From Pararhodobacter oceanensis (lineage in GTDB: Bacteria; Pseudomonadota; Alphaproteobacteria; Rhodobacterales; Rhodobacteraceae): DNA of 64,000 nucleotides. Numbering within the stretch: the stretch's first letter is position 1; each line of letters starts with the position of its first letter. A model generated the notes under the pieces. It worked only from the letters and a program-made list of their open reading frames with translations. It searched no databases and was not told the origin of the DNA. Shown in pieces: positions 58,101 to 64,000 of the stretch. The translations under genes and the position numbers were made by a program. The stretch spans positions 124,001 to 188,000 of the forward strand of contig NZ_QDKM01000006.1 in the NCBI RefSeq assembly GCF_003076755.1, given 5' to 3'.

Positions 58101-58450
58101 CCGATCAGCTCGACGCCGTATTTTTCCAGCACGCCCATATCGGCGAGCGAGAGCGCGGTGTTGAGGCCGGTTTGCCCGCCCATCGTTGGCAGTAGCGCAT
58201 CGGGGCGCTCGCGTTCGATGATCTTGGCGACGACATCGGGGGTGATCGGCTCGATATAGGTGGCGTCGGCGAGCACCGGATCGGTCATGATCGTCGCCGG
58301 ATTGGAGTTGACGAGGATGACGCGGTACCCCTCTTCGCGCAGGGCCTTACAGGCCTGGGCACCGGAGTAGTCGAATTCGCAGGCCTGGCCGATGACGATG
58401 GGCCCCGCCCCGATGATCATGATGGATTTGATATCGGTTCTTTTTGGCAT
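55121..58450 (-). CDS. carB: Carbamoyl-phosphate synthase large subunit
   Basis: Makes carbamoyl phosphate for arginine and pyrimidines with the glutaminase CarA, which is not in the window. It has 1109 residues. Two ATP-grasp halves are visible: the first has [33 protein letters not shown] (about 10-42) and [29 protein letters not shown]; the second has [28 protein letters not shown]. The C-terminal MGS-like allosteric domain (about 960-1109) has [16 protein letters not shown] 58450. A 12-bp palindrome lies 66 bases upstream. Confidence 0.97.
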   Translation of the reverse strand: MPKRTDIKSIMIIGAGPIVIGQACEFDYSGAQACKALREEGYRVILVNSNPATIMTDPVLADATYIEPITPDVVAKIIERERPDALLPTMGGQTGLNTALSLADMGVLEKYGVELIGANREAIEMAEDRKLFREAMDRIGLENPKATIVAAPKLANGKFDIHAGVTQALIDLEHVGLPAIIRPAFTLGGTGGGVAYNRDDYEAIVRSGLEASPMAQVLIDESLLGWKEFEMEVVRDKADNAIIVCAIENIDPMGVHTGDSITVAPALTLTDKEYQIMRSASIAVLREIGVETGGSNVQWAVNPADGRMVVIEMNPRVSRSSALASKATGFPIAKIAAKLAVGYTLDELDNDITRVTPASFEPSIDYVVTKIPRFAFEKFPGSEPNLTTAMKSVGEVMAIGRSFHESLQKALASMETGLSGLDEVEIPGAPDKAAVIKAINEQTPDRLRTIAQAMRHGLSDDEIQHATAFDPWFLARIREIVDAEAQIRANGLPSDEHGMRAVKMMGFSDARLAMLTAQSEAQVRRTRQAAGVNAVFKRIDTCAAEFEAQTPYMYSTYEAPAMGDVECESRPSDRKKVVILGGGPNRIGQGIEFDYCCCHACYALTDIGYETIMVNCNPETVSTDYDTSDRLYFEPLTLEHVLEILRVEQENGTLHGVIVQFGGQTPLKLANALNDAGIPILGTSPDAIDLAEDRERFQQLLNDLDLRQPVNGIATSDEQALEIAERVGFPLVIRPSYVLGGRAMEIVRDMDQLRRYITSAVDVSGDTPVLLDSYLSGAIEVDVDALSDGDSVHIAGIMEHIEEAGVHSGDSACCLPPHSLTPEIIEELERQTVQMARALGVVGLMNVQFAIKGSDIYVLEVNPRASRTVPFVAKATDSAIASIAARLMAGEPMANFPMRAAYPEGVGPDTDLPLADPLTLADPNTPWFSVKEAVLPFARFPGVDTLLGPEMRSTGEVMGWDRSFPLAFLKAQMGAGTELPESGRVFVSVRDDDKTEALAEAVRDLVTLGFEIVATSGTARWLGGENIATIAVNKVYEGRPNVVDRLKNGDMALVFNTTQGTQAVSDSRDIRRVSLMDKIPYFTTAAGAIAATGAMKARREGYGVRTLQG

Positions 58451-58515
58451 GTTCGGACCCCGTGCGTGCGTGAGCGCAGCGGCCTGTCAGACCGTGCGTA
58501 AATTGAGGCGGGTTA

Positions 58516-58527
58516 TAGCTGCAGCTA
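58516..58527. promoter_or_regulatory. 12-bp palindrome upstream of carB
   Basis: TAGCTGCAGCTA is fully self-complementary, 66 bases before the carB start. It could be an operator overlapping the promoter, but nothing supports a specific regulator. Confidence 0.25.
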
Positions 58528-58700
58528 GGGTCGGCGCAAGCCCTGATTGGGGATTCGGGCGGTGGAAGCGGTGGTTGTGATCGCGGTGCGGCGGGGATTC
58601 GCGCGGGGGTGGCGTTTGGGGGGGTGATCCCCCAGCGTCGGGTGCGGTGCTTCGGGCTTTGCGCGTCTCCGCTTCACCCCTCACGCCCGGCGGCACCGCC

Positions 58701-58831
58701 GGGCCGCGCCCGACCCTCCCCACGGGAGGGCGCCTTGGCGATGTCCTGCGCCGCTCGAGCGGCATTCGTGCTTTGGAGCGCGCCGCGTTGTGGCAAGGGC
58801 AGGGCGCCCACCCAGGGTCAGGCGCGGCCCT
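58701..58831 (+). repeat. Family A element, copy A9 (131 bp)
   Basis: GGGCCGCGCCCGACCCT at the left, AGGGTCAGGCGCGGCCCT at the right. The flanking stem CCCGGCGG-CA-CCGCCGGG is identical to that of A5. Confidence 0.85.
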
Positions 58832-58877
58832 ACGTGCTTCAGGGCATCAGTTCGTCTGTCTGGCACGTGGGAACCAC

Positions 58878-59173
58878 GGGCCGCACCCGACCCTCCCCTT
58901 GGACGCAAGCCGCGTAGCGCCAGACCGCGGGGTGGCGATCCAGCGACGAAACGAAGCGCTTTATGGTGCGTTCCACATCCATCATTGAAACGGCGCGCCT
59001 GCGGTAACAGATCGCCAGCCCGATGGGGCGGTCTGGCGATGCGTGGCGGCTTCGCCTTGAATCCACGCAAGGCGCAATGGTGATGAAGGGCGTGGCTCGA
59101 GCGGCATTCGTGCTTTGGAGCGCGCCGCGTTGTGGCAAGGGCAGGGCGCCCACCCAGGATCAGGCGCGGCCCT
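58878..59173 (+). repeat. Family A element, copy A10, split by a family B insertion
   Basis: The left part (58878-58902) is GGGCCGCACCCGACCCT and the following bases; the right part (59071-59173) resumes at GGCGCAATGGTGATG and ends AGGATCAGGCGCGGCCCT. The two parts together make 128 bases, close to the normal 131. Between them lies a complete family B unit. Confidence 0.8.
58903..59070 (+). repeat. Family B element, copy B6, nested in A10
   Basis: Left ACGCAAGCCGCGTAGCGCCA, core GAAGCGCTTTATGGTGCGTTC-type, right GCGGTCTGGCGATGCGTGGC to GCCTTGAATCCACGCAA. ACGCAAG occurs at both edges and could be a duplicated target, although other copies carry it as part of their left end. Confidence 0.75.
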
Positions 59174-59269
59174 TTGGGCTTCGACGGCGGCTCTTAGAAA
59201 CGGCGGGTTTCAGGTGAAGGGTTTTCACTGATGCGCCTCGGTTCAACACCCACGCCCGGCGGCCCCGCC

Positions 59270-59400
59270 GGGCCGCGCCCGACCCTCCCCACGGGAGGGC
59301 GCATTGGCGAGGTCATTCATTGCTCGCGCCACATATATGCTTTGAAGCGTCGCGCATTGTTCGAAGGGTGGGGCGCCCACCCAGGGTCGGGCGCGGCCCT
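59270..59400 (+). repeat. Family A element, copy A11 (131 bp)
   Basis: GGGCCGCGCCCGACCCT and AGGGTCGGGCGCGGCCCT, an exact inverted repeat. The flanking stem is CCCGGCGG-CC-CCGCCGGG. It ends 23 bases before the convergent gene's stop. Confidence 0.85.
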
Positions 59401-59422
59401 TTGGGCATAGTGGTGCCGAGAT

Positions 59423-60283
59423 TCAGGCCGGTGGCGTCGGCGGGGGATCGGCGGCGGTGAGTTCGGCGCTGGTCAGCGCCTGCGTCAGGATCGGTGCGAG
59501 GCGCTGCGCCATCGCCGCCTGCCCCGCGGCATCGGCGATCAGGTCATTGCGGATTTCCAGCATCGCGTGGTTCAGCCGCATCGGGCGGGCGTGGATGCGG
59601 GTGGTATGGGCGACGCTGCTCTGCGCCGAATAGGGCTCATTCAGCCGCGTGACCAATCCGCTGCCCGCGCTGGCCTGCAGGATATGCCGGGCGATGCCTT
59701 CGTCGTCATCGAACAATATGCCGAATTCCACCTCGCGGGGGGTGCCGAAATAGACCGGCGTGAAGGAATGCACCGCGATCACCACCGGGCGGCGGCCCAG
59801 CAGCACGAGGCGGGCGATCTCGGCGGTGACCGTGGCCTGAAAAGGCAGATAGATCGCCTCGAGCCGCGCCATCCTATCGGCCATCGACAGATCACGGTTG
59901 CCCGGCACCTGATGGATTTCCGAAGTCACCGGCATCGCGCCGGGGTGATCCGGCGGGCGGTTGAGGTCATAGGCCAGCCGCGACAGCGGCGCGTGGATCA
60001 GCGCCGCGCCATCCATCACCGGCGCCAGCTGCGCGGCCAAAAGGCGCGAGAGGGAGAGCGCGCCGATGTCATAGGCGGCATGGGAGGCGCGGGTCTCGGC
60101 ATCAAGGCCAAGATCGCCGCCGAGTTCCGGCACATCCTCGGGCAGCGCATTCGAGGCATGTTCGCAGATCAGCACCAGCGCGGGCGTCGGCGCGCCGCGG
60201 CCCTTGCTGCCGTCGGGCTGCCAATATTCCACCGTTCCGGGATAGCGCGGCAGGGTGAGCGGGGCGGAGATCTGCTGGGTCAT
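59423..60283 (-). CDS. N-formylglutamate amidohydrolase-family protein
   Basis: A 286-residue metallohydrolase-fold protein of the N-formylglutamate amidohydrolase (HutG-like) family. ALVLICEHASNALPEDV (about 32-48) and the central SRLAYDLNRPPDHPGAMPVTSEIHQVPGNRDLS carry the family's conserved acid and His residues, and VVIAVHSFTPVYFG provides another His. Whether it acts on formylglutamate is not shown; there is no hut gene nearby. ATG 60283 (MTQQISAP) is preferred over an upstream GTG. The C-terminal tail is Pro-rich. Confidence 0.85.
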   Translation of the reverse strand: MTQQISAPLTLPRYPGTVEYWQPDGSKGRGAPTPALVLICEHASNALPEDVPELGGDLGLDAETRASHAAYDIGALSLSRLLAAQLAPVMDGAALIHAPLSRLAYDLNRPPDHPGAMPVTSEIHQVPGNRDLSMADRMARLEAIYLPFQATVTAEIARLVLLGRRPVVIAVHSFTPVYFGTPREVEFGILFDDDEGIARHILQASAGSGLVTRLNEPYSAQSSVAHTTRIHARPMRLNHAMLEIRNDLIADAAGQAAMAQRLAPILTQALTSAELTAADPPPTPPA

Positions 60284-60352
60284 GGCGCTAAGCTGTTGCA
60301 GCACCCGCGGCGCGTCAAGGGGGCGGCGCTTGTTAAGGGTTTCGCAAGGAAT

Positions 60353-60362
60353 GTAGCGCTAC
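60353..60362. promoter_or_regulatory. Short palindrome upstream of modA
   Basis: GTAGCGCTAC is self-complementary and lies about 175 bases before modA. It is too short to be called a ModE box. Confidence 0.2.
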
Positions 60363-60535
60363 CTTAGGTTGAGTTGCAGCGCGCCCGGCCCAAGGGCGCA
60401 GATATGGGAGGGAAGAGGCACACAGGTTACTGACAGCGAGACGCGCAACACAGCGCGGTGATTGGCGGCGCATTCCGGCTTGCCGCGCTGGGCTGGCTCG
60501 GCGATACCTTCCGGGGTCAATCCCTCGGAGGTCTC

Positions 60536-61420
60536 ATGTCCGCTCGCCGCTCGTTGATGCTTGCGCTGCCGCTGGTTGTGGCGGGTTTCGCGCCGCTGCC
60601 CGCTTTGGCGGCGGATATACTGGTCTTTGCCGCCGCCTCGATGCGCGGCGCGCTGGATCAGGTGGCCGCGGCATGGGAGGCGGAGACCGGCCATAGCGTG
60701 ACCCTGTCCTACGCGGGCTCCAGCGCCCTCGCGCGGCAGATCATCGCCGGAGCACCGGCGGATATCTTCATCTCGGCGGCGCCGGCATGGATGGATGTCG
60801 TCGCGGGCGAGGGGCTGCTGGCCGCGGGCTCGCGGGTGGATCTGCTGGGCAATCGGCTGGTGCTGATCGGGCATGGCGCCGCGGCCGGCGCCGAAGATGT
60901 TGCGGAAGATGCGGCAGGAGATGCGGCAGAGGGCGCGGTTGAAGACGGGGCAGGCATTGGGCCTGCGGATGCGGATGCGGCCGGGGTCGCGGACCTCAGC
61001 ACGGGCTATGAGCTTGCCGTGCGGCTCGGTGATGGGCGGCTGGCGATGGCGCTGGTCGATGCGGTGCCCGCGGGGCAATACGGCAAGGCTGGATTGCAGG
61101 CGCTGGGCCTGTGGGACGCGGTCGCGGCGCAGGTGGCGCAGGCCGACAATGTGCGCGCCGCGCTGGCCTTGGTGGCGACGGGTGAGGCGCCCATGGGCGT
61201 GGTCTATGCCAGCGATGCTCTGGCCGAGCCTGCGGTGCAGGTGCTGGCCATTTTCCCCGAGGGTAGCCATGCGCCGATCACCTATCCCGCCGCGATGCTT
61301 GCCGATGCCGCGCCCGAGGCCGAGGGTTTTTTGCAAGCATTGCAAGCACCCGCCGCAGGCGCGATATTCGAGGCGCATGGATTTGAGGTTCGGGGGTTCG
61401 AGCCATTGGAGCGACAGTGA
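60536..61420 (+). CDS. modA: Molybdate ABC transporter periplasmic binding protein ModA
   Basis: Binds molybdate or tungstate in the periplasm and delivers it to ModB. It has 294 residues. The signal peptide ends LPALA-AD. ILVFAAASMRGALDQVAAAWE and YAGSSALARQIIAGAPADIFISA carry the oxyanion-binding Ser/Thr residues, and VVYASDALAE the C-lobe site. An acidic stretch rich in Ala, Asp, Glu and Gly (about 118-156) sits between the lobes and is longer than usual. ATG 60536 follows GGAGG. modB overlaps its stop. Confidence 0.92.
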   Translation: MSARRSLMLALPLVVAGFAPLPALAADILVFAAASMRGALDQVAAAWEAETGHSVTLSYAGSSALARQIIAGAPADIFISAAPAWMDVVAGEGLLAAGSRVDLLGNRLVLIGHGAAAGAEDVAEDAAGDAAEGAVEDGAGIGPADADAAGVADLSTGYELAVRLGDGRLAMALVDAVPAGQYGKAGLQALGLWDAVAAQVAQADNVRAALALVATGEAPMGVVYASDALAEPAVQVLAIFPEGSHAPITYPAAMLADAAPEAEGFLQALQAPAAGAIFEAHGFEVRGFEPLERQ

Positions 61421-62121
61421 CCGAGTATCTCTCGCCGCAGGAGTGGCAGGCGGTGTCGCTGTCCTTGCAGGTGGCGCTCTGGGCGACGCTGCTCAGCCTG
61501 CCGCTGGGTATTCTGGTGGCGCATGCGCTGGCGCGTTGGCAGTTTCCGGGGAAATCCTTGCTTAACGGGGTGGTGCATCTGCCCTTGATCCTGCCGCCGG
61601 TGGTGACCGGCTATCTGCTGCTGATCGGCTTCGGGCGGCGCGGGCCGATTGGCGCGCTGCTTGAGGAGTATTGCGGCTTGGTGCTGGCGTTTCGCTGGAC
61701 CGGCGCGGTTTTGGCGGCGGCGATCATGGCCTTCCCGCTGATGGTGCGCGCGATCAGGCTGGCGATTGAAGCGGTCGATCCCAAGCTCGAGGCCGCCGCC
61801 GCGACATTGGGCGCGAACCGGCTGCGGGTGTTTGCCACCATCACCCTGCCGCTGATCCTGCCCGGTATTCTGGCGGGCGCGGTCTTGGGCTTTGCCAAGG
61901 CGATGGGCGAATTCGGCGCGACGATTACATTTGTCTCGAATATTCCGGGGCAGACCCAGACCCTGCCCTCGGCGGTCTATGCGTTCTTGCAGGTGCCGGG
62001 GGGCGAGGGGCAGGCGATGCGGCTGGTCATCGTGGCAATCGCGATCTCGATGGGGGCGTTATTGCTGTCCGAGTGGCTGGCCCGTGTGGTCGCGCGGCGC
62101 ATCGGCGCCAAGGAGGGATAG
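61417..62121 (+). CDS. modB: Molybdate ABC transporter permease ModB
   Basis: The inner-membrane channel subunit of 234 residues with about five to six hydrophobic segments. The ABC-contact EAA loop is LEAAAATLGANRLRVFATITLPLILPGILAG (about 127-157). The start is GTG 61417, overlapping the modA stop (GTGA), so translation is coupled. PPVVTGYLLL and LGFAKAMGEFGATITFVSN are ModB family motifs. modC begins two bases after its stop. Confidence 0.95.
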   Translation: MTEYLSPQEWQAVSLSLQVALWATLLSLPLGILVAHALARWQFPGKSLLNGVVHLPLILPPVVTGYLLLIGFGRRGPIGALLEEYCGLVLAFRWTGAVLAAAIMAFPLMVRAIRLAIEAVDPKLEAAAATLGANRLRVFATITLPLILPGILAGAVLGFAKAMGEFGATITFVSNIPGQTQTLPSAVYAFLQVPGGEGQAMRLVIVAIAISMGALLLSEWLARVVARRIGAKEG

Positions 62122-62123
62122 CG

Positions 62124-63212
62124 ATGCTGGATCTGTCCCTGCGCCACGGGTTTGAGGATTTCACGCTGGAGGCCGCGTTCACCGCACCGGCGGGGGTGAC
62201 CGCGCTGTTCGGGCATTCGGGCTCGGGAAAGACCACGATTGTCAATGCCTTGGCCGGTTTGCTGCGGCCGGATGCGGGGCGCATTGTGCTTGGTGATCGG
62301 GTGCTGTTTGACAGTCAGGCGCGGGTGTTCATGCCGCCGCATAAGCGCCGCATCGGCTATGTGTTTCAGGACGCGCGGTTGTTTCCGCATCTGACGGTGC
62401 GGCAGAACCTGCTGTACGGGCGACGGTTTGCTGCGCGTGGCGGTGCGGGCGCGGATATGGGGCGGATCGTTGAACTTTTGGGCATCGGCGCGCTTATGGA
62501 GCGGCGGCCTGGCGCGCTCTCGGGTGGTGAAAAGCAGCGGGTGGCGATGGGGCGGGCGATCCTTTCGGACCCTGAGTTGTTGCTGATGGATGAGCCTTTG
62601 GCGGCACTGGATGGGGCGCGTAAGGGCGAGATATTGACCTATCTCGAGCGGCTGCGCGACGAGACCGCGCTGCCGATCCTCTATGTCAGCCATTCGGTGG
62701 CCGAGGTGACGCGGTTGGCCACCACTTTGGTGTTGATTGAGGCAGGCCATGTGATGCGCAGCGGGCCGGTCGAAGCGATCATGGCGGACCCTGACGCGGT
62801 TCCGGCCTTGGGGTTGCGCGAGGCGGGGGCTCTGTTGACCGCGCGTTTGGCGGCGCATGATGCTGACGGGTTGAGCCGGTTGGACAGCGAAGGCGGTGCC
62901 TTGTGGTTGCCGCATGTCGAGGGGCCGATTGGAGCGGCGCTCAGGCTGCGGATATTGGCGCAGGATGTGATGCTGGCGGTCGAGCGACCACAGGGGATTT
63001 CGGCGCTGAATGTGCTGCCAGCGCGTGTACTGGAGGTGCGGCAGGGCGCGGGGCCGGGGGCTTTGGTGCAACTCGCGGTGGGCGAGGCGCGGTTACTGGC
63101 GCGGGTGACAGGGCGCTCGGCCAAGGCGCTGGAGCTGGGGCCGGGGCGCGAGGTCTACGCGGTGATCAAGGCGGTGTCGGTGGCGCGGGATAGTATCGGC
63201 GAGGGGCGGTAG
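62124..63212 (+). CDS. modC: Molybdate ABC transporter ATP-binding protein ModC
   Basis: A cytoplasmic ATPase of 362 residues. Walker A is GHSGSGKTT (about 33-41), the signature is LSGGEKQRVAMGRAIL, Walker B is LLLMDEPLAAL, and the H-loop is YVSHSV. The C-terminal Mop/TOBE domain (about 290-355), with ALNVLPARVLEV, binds oxyanion and may feed back on transport. ATG 62124 follows AAGGAGG. It is the last gene of modABC. Confidence 0.96.
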   Translation: MLDLSLRHGFEDFTLEAAFTAPAGVTALFGHSGSGKTTIVNALAGLLRPDAGRIVLGDRVLFDSQARVFMPPHKRRIGYVFQDARLFPHLTVRQNLLYGRRFAARGGAGADMGRIVELLGIGALMERRPGALSGGEKQRVAMGRAILSDPELLLMDEPLAALDGARKGEILTYLERLRDETALPILYVSHSVAEVTRLATTLVLIEAGHVMRSGPVEAIMADPDAVPALGLREAGALLTARLAAHDADGLSRLDSEGGALWLPHVEGPIGAALRLRILAQDVMLAVERPQGISALNVLPARVLEVRQGAGPGALVQLAVGEARLLARVTGRSAKALELGPGREVYAVIKAVSVARDSIGEGR

Positions 63213-63280
63213 GGGCGGTCGCAGGCTTCCACCTATCCCATATGCGCTAAGGGCGGCGCCGACACGCGGGGCAAAGCGAA

Positions 63281-63330
63281 GCGCCGCCCCGTGGGGGCGT
63301 GGCGGCGCTGCCCGACGGTGCCCGTCGGGC
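63281..63330. terminator. Tandem hairpins between modC and fdsD
   Basis: GCGCCGCC/GGCGGCGC (63281-63308) and GCCCGACGG-TGC-CCGTCGGGC (63310-63330). They lie between two convergent genes and could terminate both, although no T tract follows. Confidence 0.5.
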
Positions 63331-63362
63331 GTTACATCAAATTGAGAACTCGCGGCTTTCGC

Positions 63363-63587
63363 TTACGCCACCGGCTCGGGGCGGCGGATGTTGGGGGCGG
63401 CGTCGATCACCAAGGGGCGCAACCCTTCGCCACCCGCGTCGAGGATCGCGAAGAGGTGCCGCCGCATGCGCGGTTCCCAGAAGTCATTGATATGCGAGGC
63501 GGTCAGACTCACGCCCTCGTCATGGGGTTTCGATTCCATGAAGCGGGCAATCTGGTTGGCCATACGGGTGATTTTCTCAGCGGGCAT
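63363..63587 (-). CDS. fdsD: Formate dehydrogenase delta subunit FdsD
   Basis: A 74-residue subunit of the soluble NAD-linked molybdenum formate dehydrogenase. KITRMANQIARFMESKPHDEGVSLTASHINDFWEPRMRRHLFAIL matches FdsD. ATG 63587 overlaps the 3' end of the upstream fdhD gene by 11 bases, so they share a transcript. The catalytic subunits would lie upstream on this strand, outside the window. Being next to modABC fits the enzyme's need for Mo. Confidence 0.9.
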   Translation of the reverse strand: MPAEKITRMANQIARFMESKPHDEGVSLTASHINDFWEPRMRRHLFAILDAGGEGLRPLVIDAAPNIRRPEPVA

Positions 63588-64000
63588 ATTCGGTCTCCGT
63601 CGCGATGCGGTCGGTATGGGTGAAAACTTCGAAACCATCGGGGCGGGCCTGGGCGATCAATGTGATGCCCAAGCGGTCGGCCAATTCGACGGCGTCGGCG
63701 GTGGGGGAGGACACCGCGATGATTACGGGCGCGCCCAAGGACGCGACTTTTTGCACAAGGTCGATCGACAGGCGGCTGGTCATCACCACCGCCCCCTGCG
63801 CCGGATCATAGCGCGATGAGAGCGCGGCCGCCGTAGGGTGTGTGCTCGCACGCACCATGGCGCCGACCAGTTTATCGAGCGCGTTGTGGCGGCCGACATC
63901 CTCGCGCGCCAGACGCAGCGCGCCCGCTGACCACCATGCCGCGCAATGCACCGCGCGGGTGGCGTCATGCAGCCGCTGCTCGCCGCGCAGGGCGGTGATC
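63577..64000 (-). CDS. fdhD: Formate dehydrogenase accessory sulfurtransferase FdhD, C-terminal part (start outside the window)
   Basis: FdhD passes sulfur from IscS to the molybdenum cofactor of formate dehydrogenase. The frame is open to the window edge, reading ITALRGEQRLHDATRAVHCA, then AREDVGRHNALDKLVGAMVRA, the conserved FdhD motif, and SRLSIDLVQKVASLGAPVII. The N-terminal part with the CXXC cysteines is missing. fdsD follows with an 11-base overlap. Family identity is clear. Confidence 0.93.
   Translation of the reverse strand, partial: ITALRGEQRLHDATRAVHCAAWWSAGALRLAREDVGRHNALDKLVGAMVRASTHPTAAALSSRYDPAQGAVVMTSRLSIDLVQKVASLGAPVIIAVSSPTADAVELADRLGITLIAQARPDGFEVFTHTDRIATETEYAR

Larger units (their letters stand above)
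58451..59422. other. Repeat-filled gap between carB and the formylglutamate amidohydrolase-like gene
   Basis: About 970 bases without a credible gene. It holds the carB leader, family A copies A9, A10 and A11, and a family B element inside A10. Confidence 0.75.

Noticed and set aside
55127-58195. A 1022-codon open frame on the plus strand
   Set aside because: It is exactly antisense to carB, has His/Arg/Gly-rich composition typical of the reverse complement of GC-rich genes, and matches no family.
60301-60535. A ModE-type molybdate operator upstream of modA
   Set aside because: Only the 10-bp palindrome GTAGCGCTAC is present; it does not match the long ModE consensus.

Overview
The window is high-GC DNA (one sampled 60-base line inside a coding region counts 70% GC) from an alphaproteobacterium. 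Rhodobacteraceae (Rhodobacterales) is most likely. The evidence is a GTTC-N7-GTTC SOS box of the alphaproteobacterial LexA type, an imuB-dnaE2 mutagenesis pair, an hsp20-DUF1150 pair, CoxG/NnrU/YdcH-type small genes, a flagellar block fliI <> flgBC-fliE-fliQ-flgFGAH-fliL, a carboxyspermidine-type polyamine pair and an FdsD-type formate dehydrogenase. It looks like ordinary chromosome: no rRNA, tRNA, CRISPR array, transposase, phage or plasmid gene was seen.

Layout. 1-8.5 kb: 3' end of gpsA, a DapC-like aminotransferase coupled to ftsK, pncA, a LysR regulator with an EamA exporter. 8.7-12.2 kb: a secreted three-repeat/LCCL protein and a Cds1-like PLP enzyme. 12.6-17.6 kb: dnaE2 and imuB under an SOS box, with no imuA. 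17.8-24.7 kb: a ThDP enzyme, an AT-rich orphan membrane gene, an ArsR/SRPBCC pair with twin operators, a lytic transglycosylase, dapA. 24.7-25.7 kb: a gene-free repeat cluster. 25.7-34.2 kb: pentapeptide protein, amidase operon, ubiH-like monooxygenase, hrpB, meaB, rpmB. 34.8-41.5 kb: folC, accD, CPBP protease, tag, NnrU, CoxG, hsp20-DUF1150, YdcH. 42.0-48.3 kb: a secreted VHL-beta-like protein, an rRNA methyltransferase, purEK, polyamine genes. 48.5-54.5 kb: flagellar genes. 54.6-60.3 kb: DUF1801, carB, an N-formylglutamate amidohydrolase-like gene. 60.5-64 kb: modABC facing fdsD and fdhD, so molybdate uptake sits beside a Mo-formate dehydrogenase locus.

The most unusual content is not protein coding. 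Three dispersed repeat families fill nearly every long gene-free gap. Family A has eleven copies of 131-132 bp, bounded by about 17-bp inverted repeats and flanked by a hairpin whose stem shows compensatory changes. Family B has about 160-bp units with terminal inverted repeats, one of them inserted inside a family A copy. Family C is a short ATATTTTT-containing box with GC hairpins; seven of ten copies lie just downstream of a stop codon in the same orientation relative to the gene. Families A and B look like non-autonomous mobile or structured elements, and C looks like a 3'-UTR or terminator cassette.

Other points to check are the imuA-less SOS cassette, the LCCL and VHL-like secreted proteins, the AT-rich orphan membrane gene, an acidic insertion in ModA, and a flagellar block that stops after fliL.
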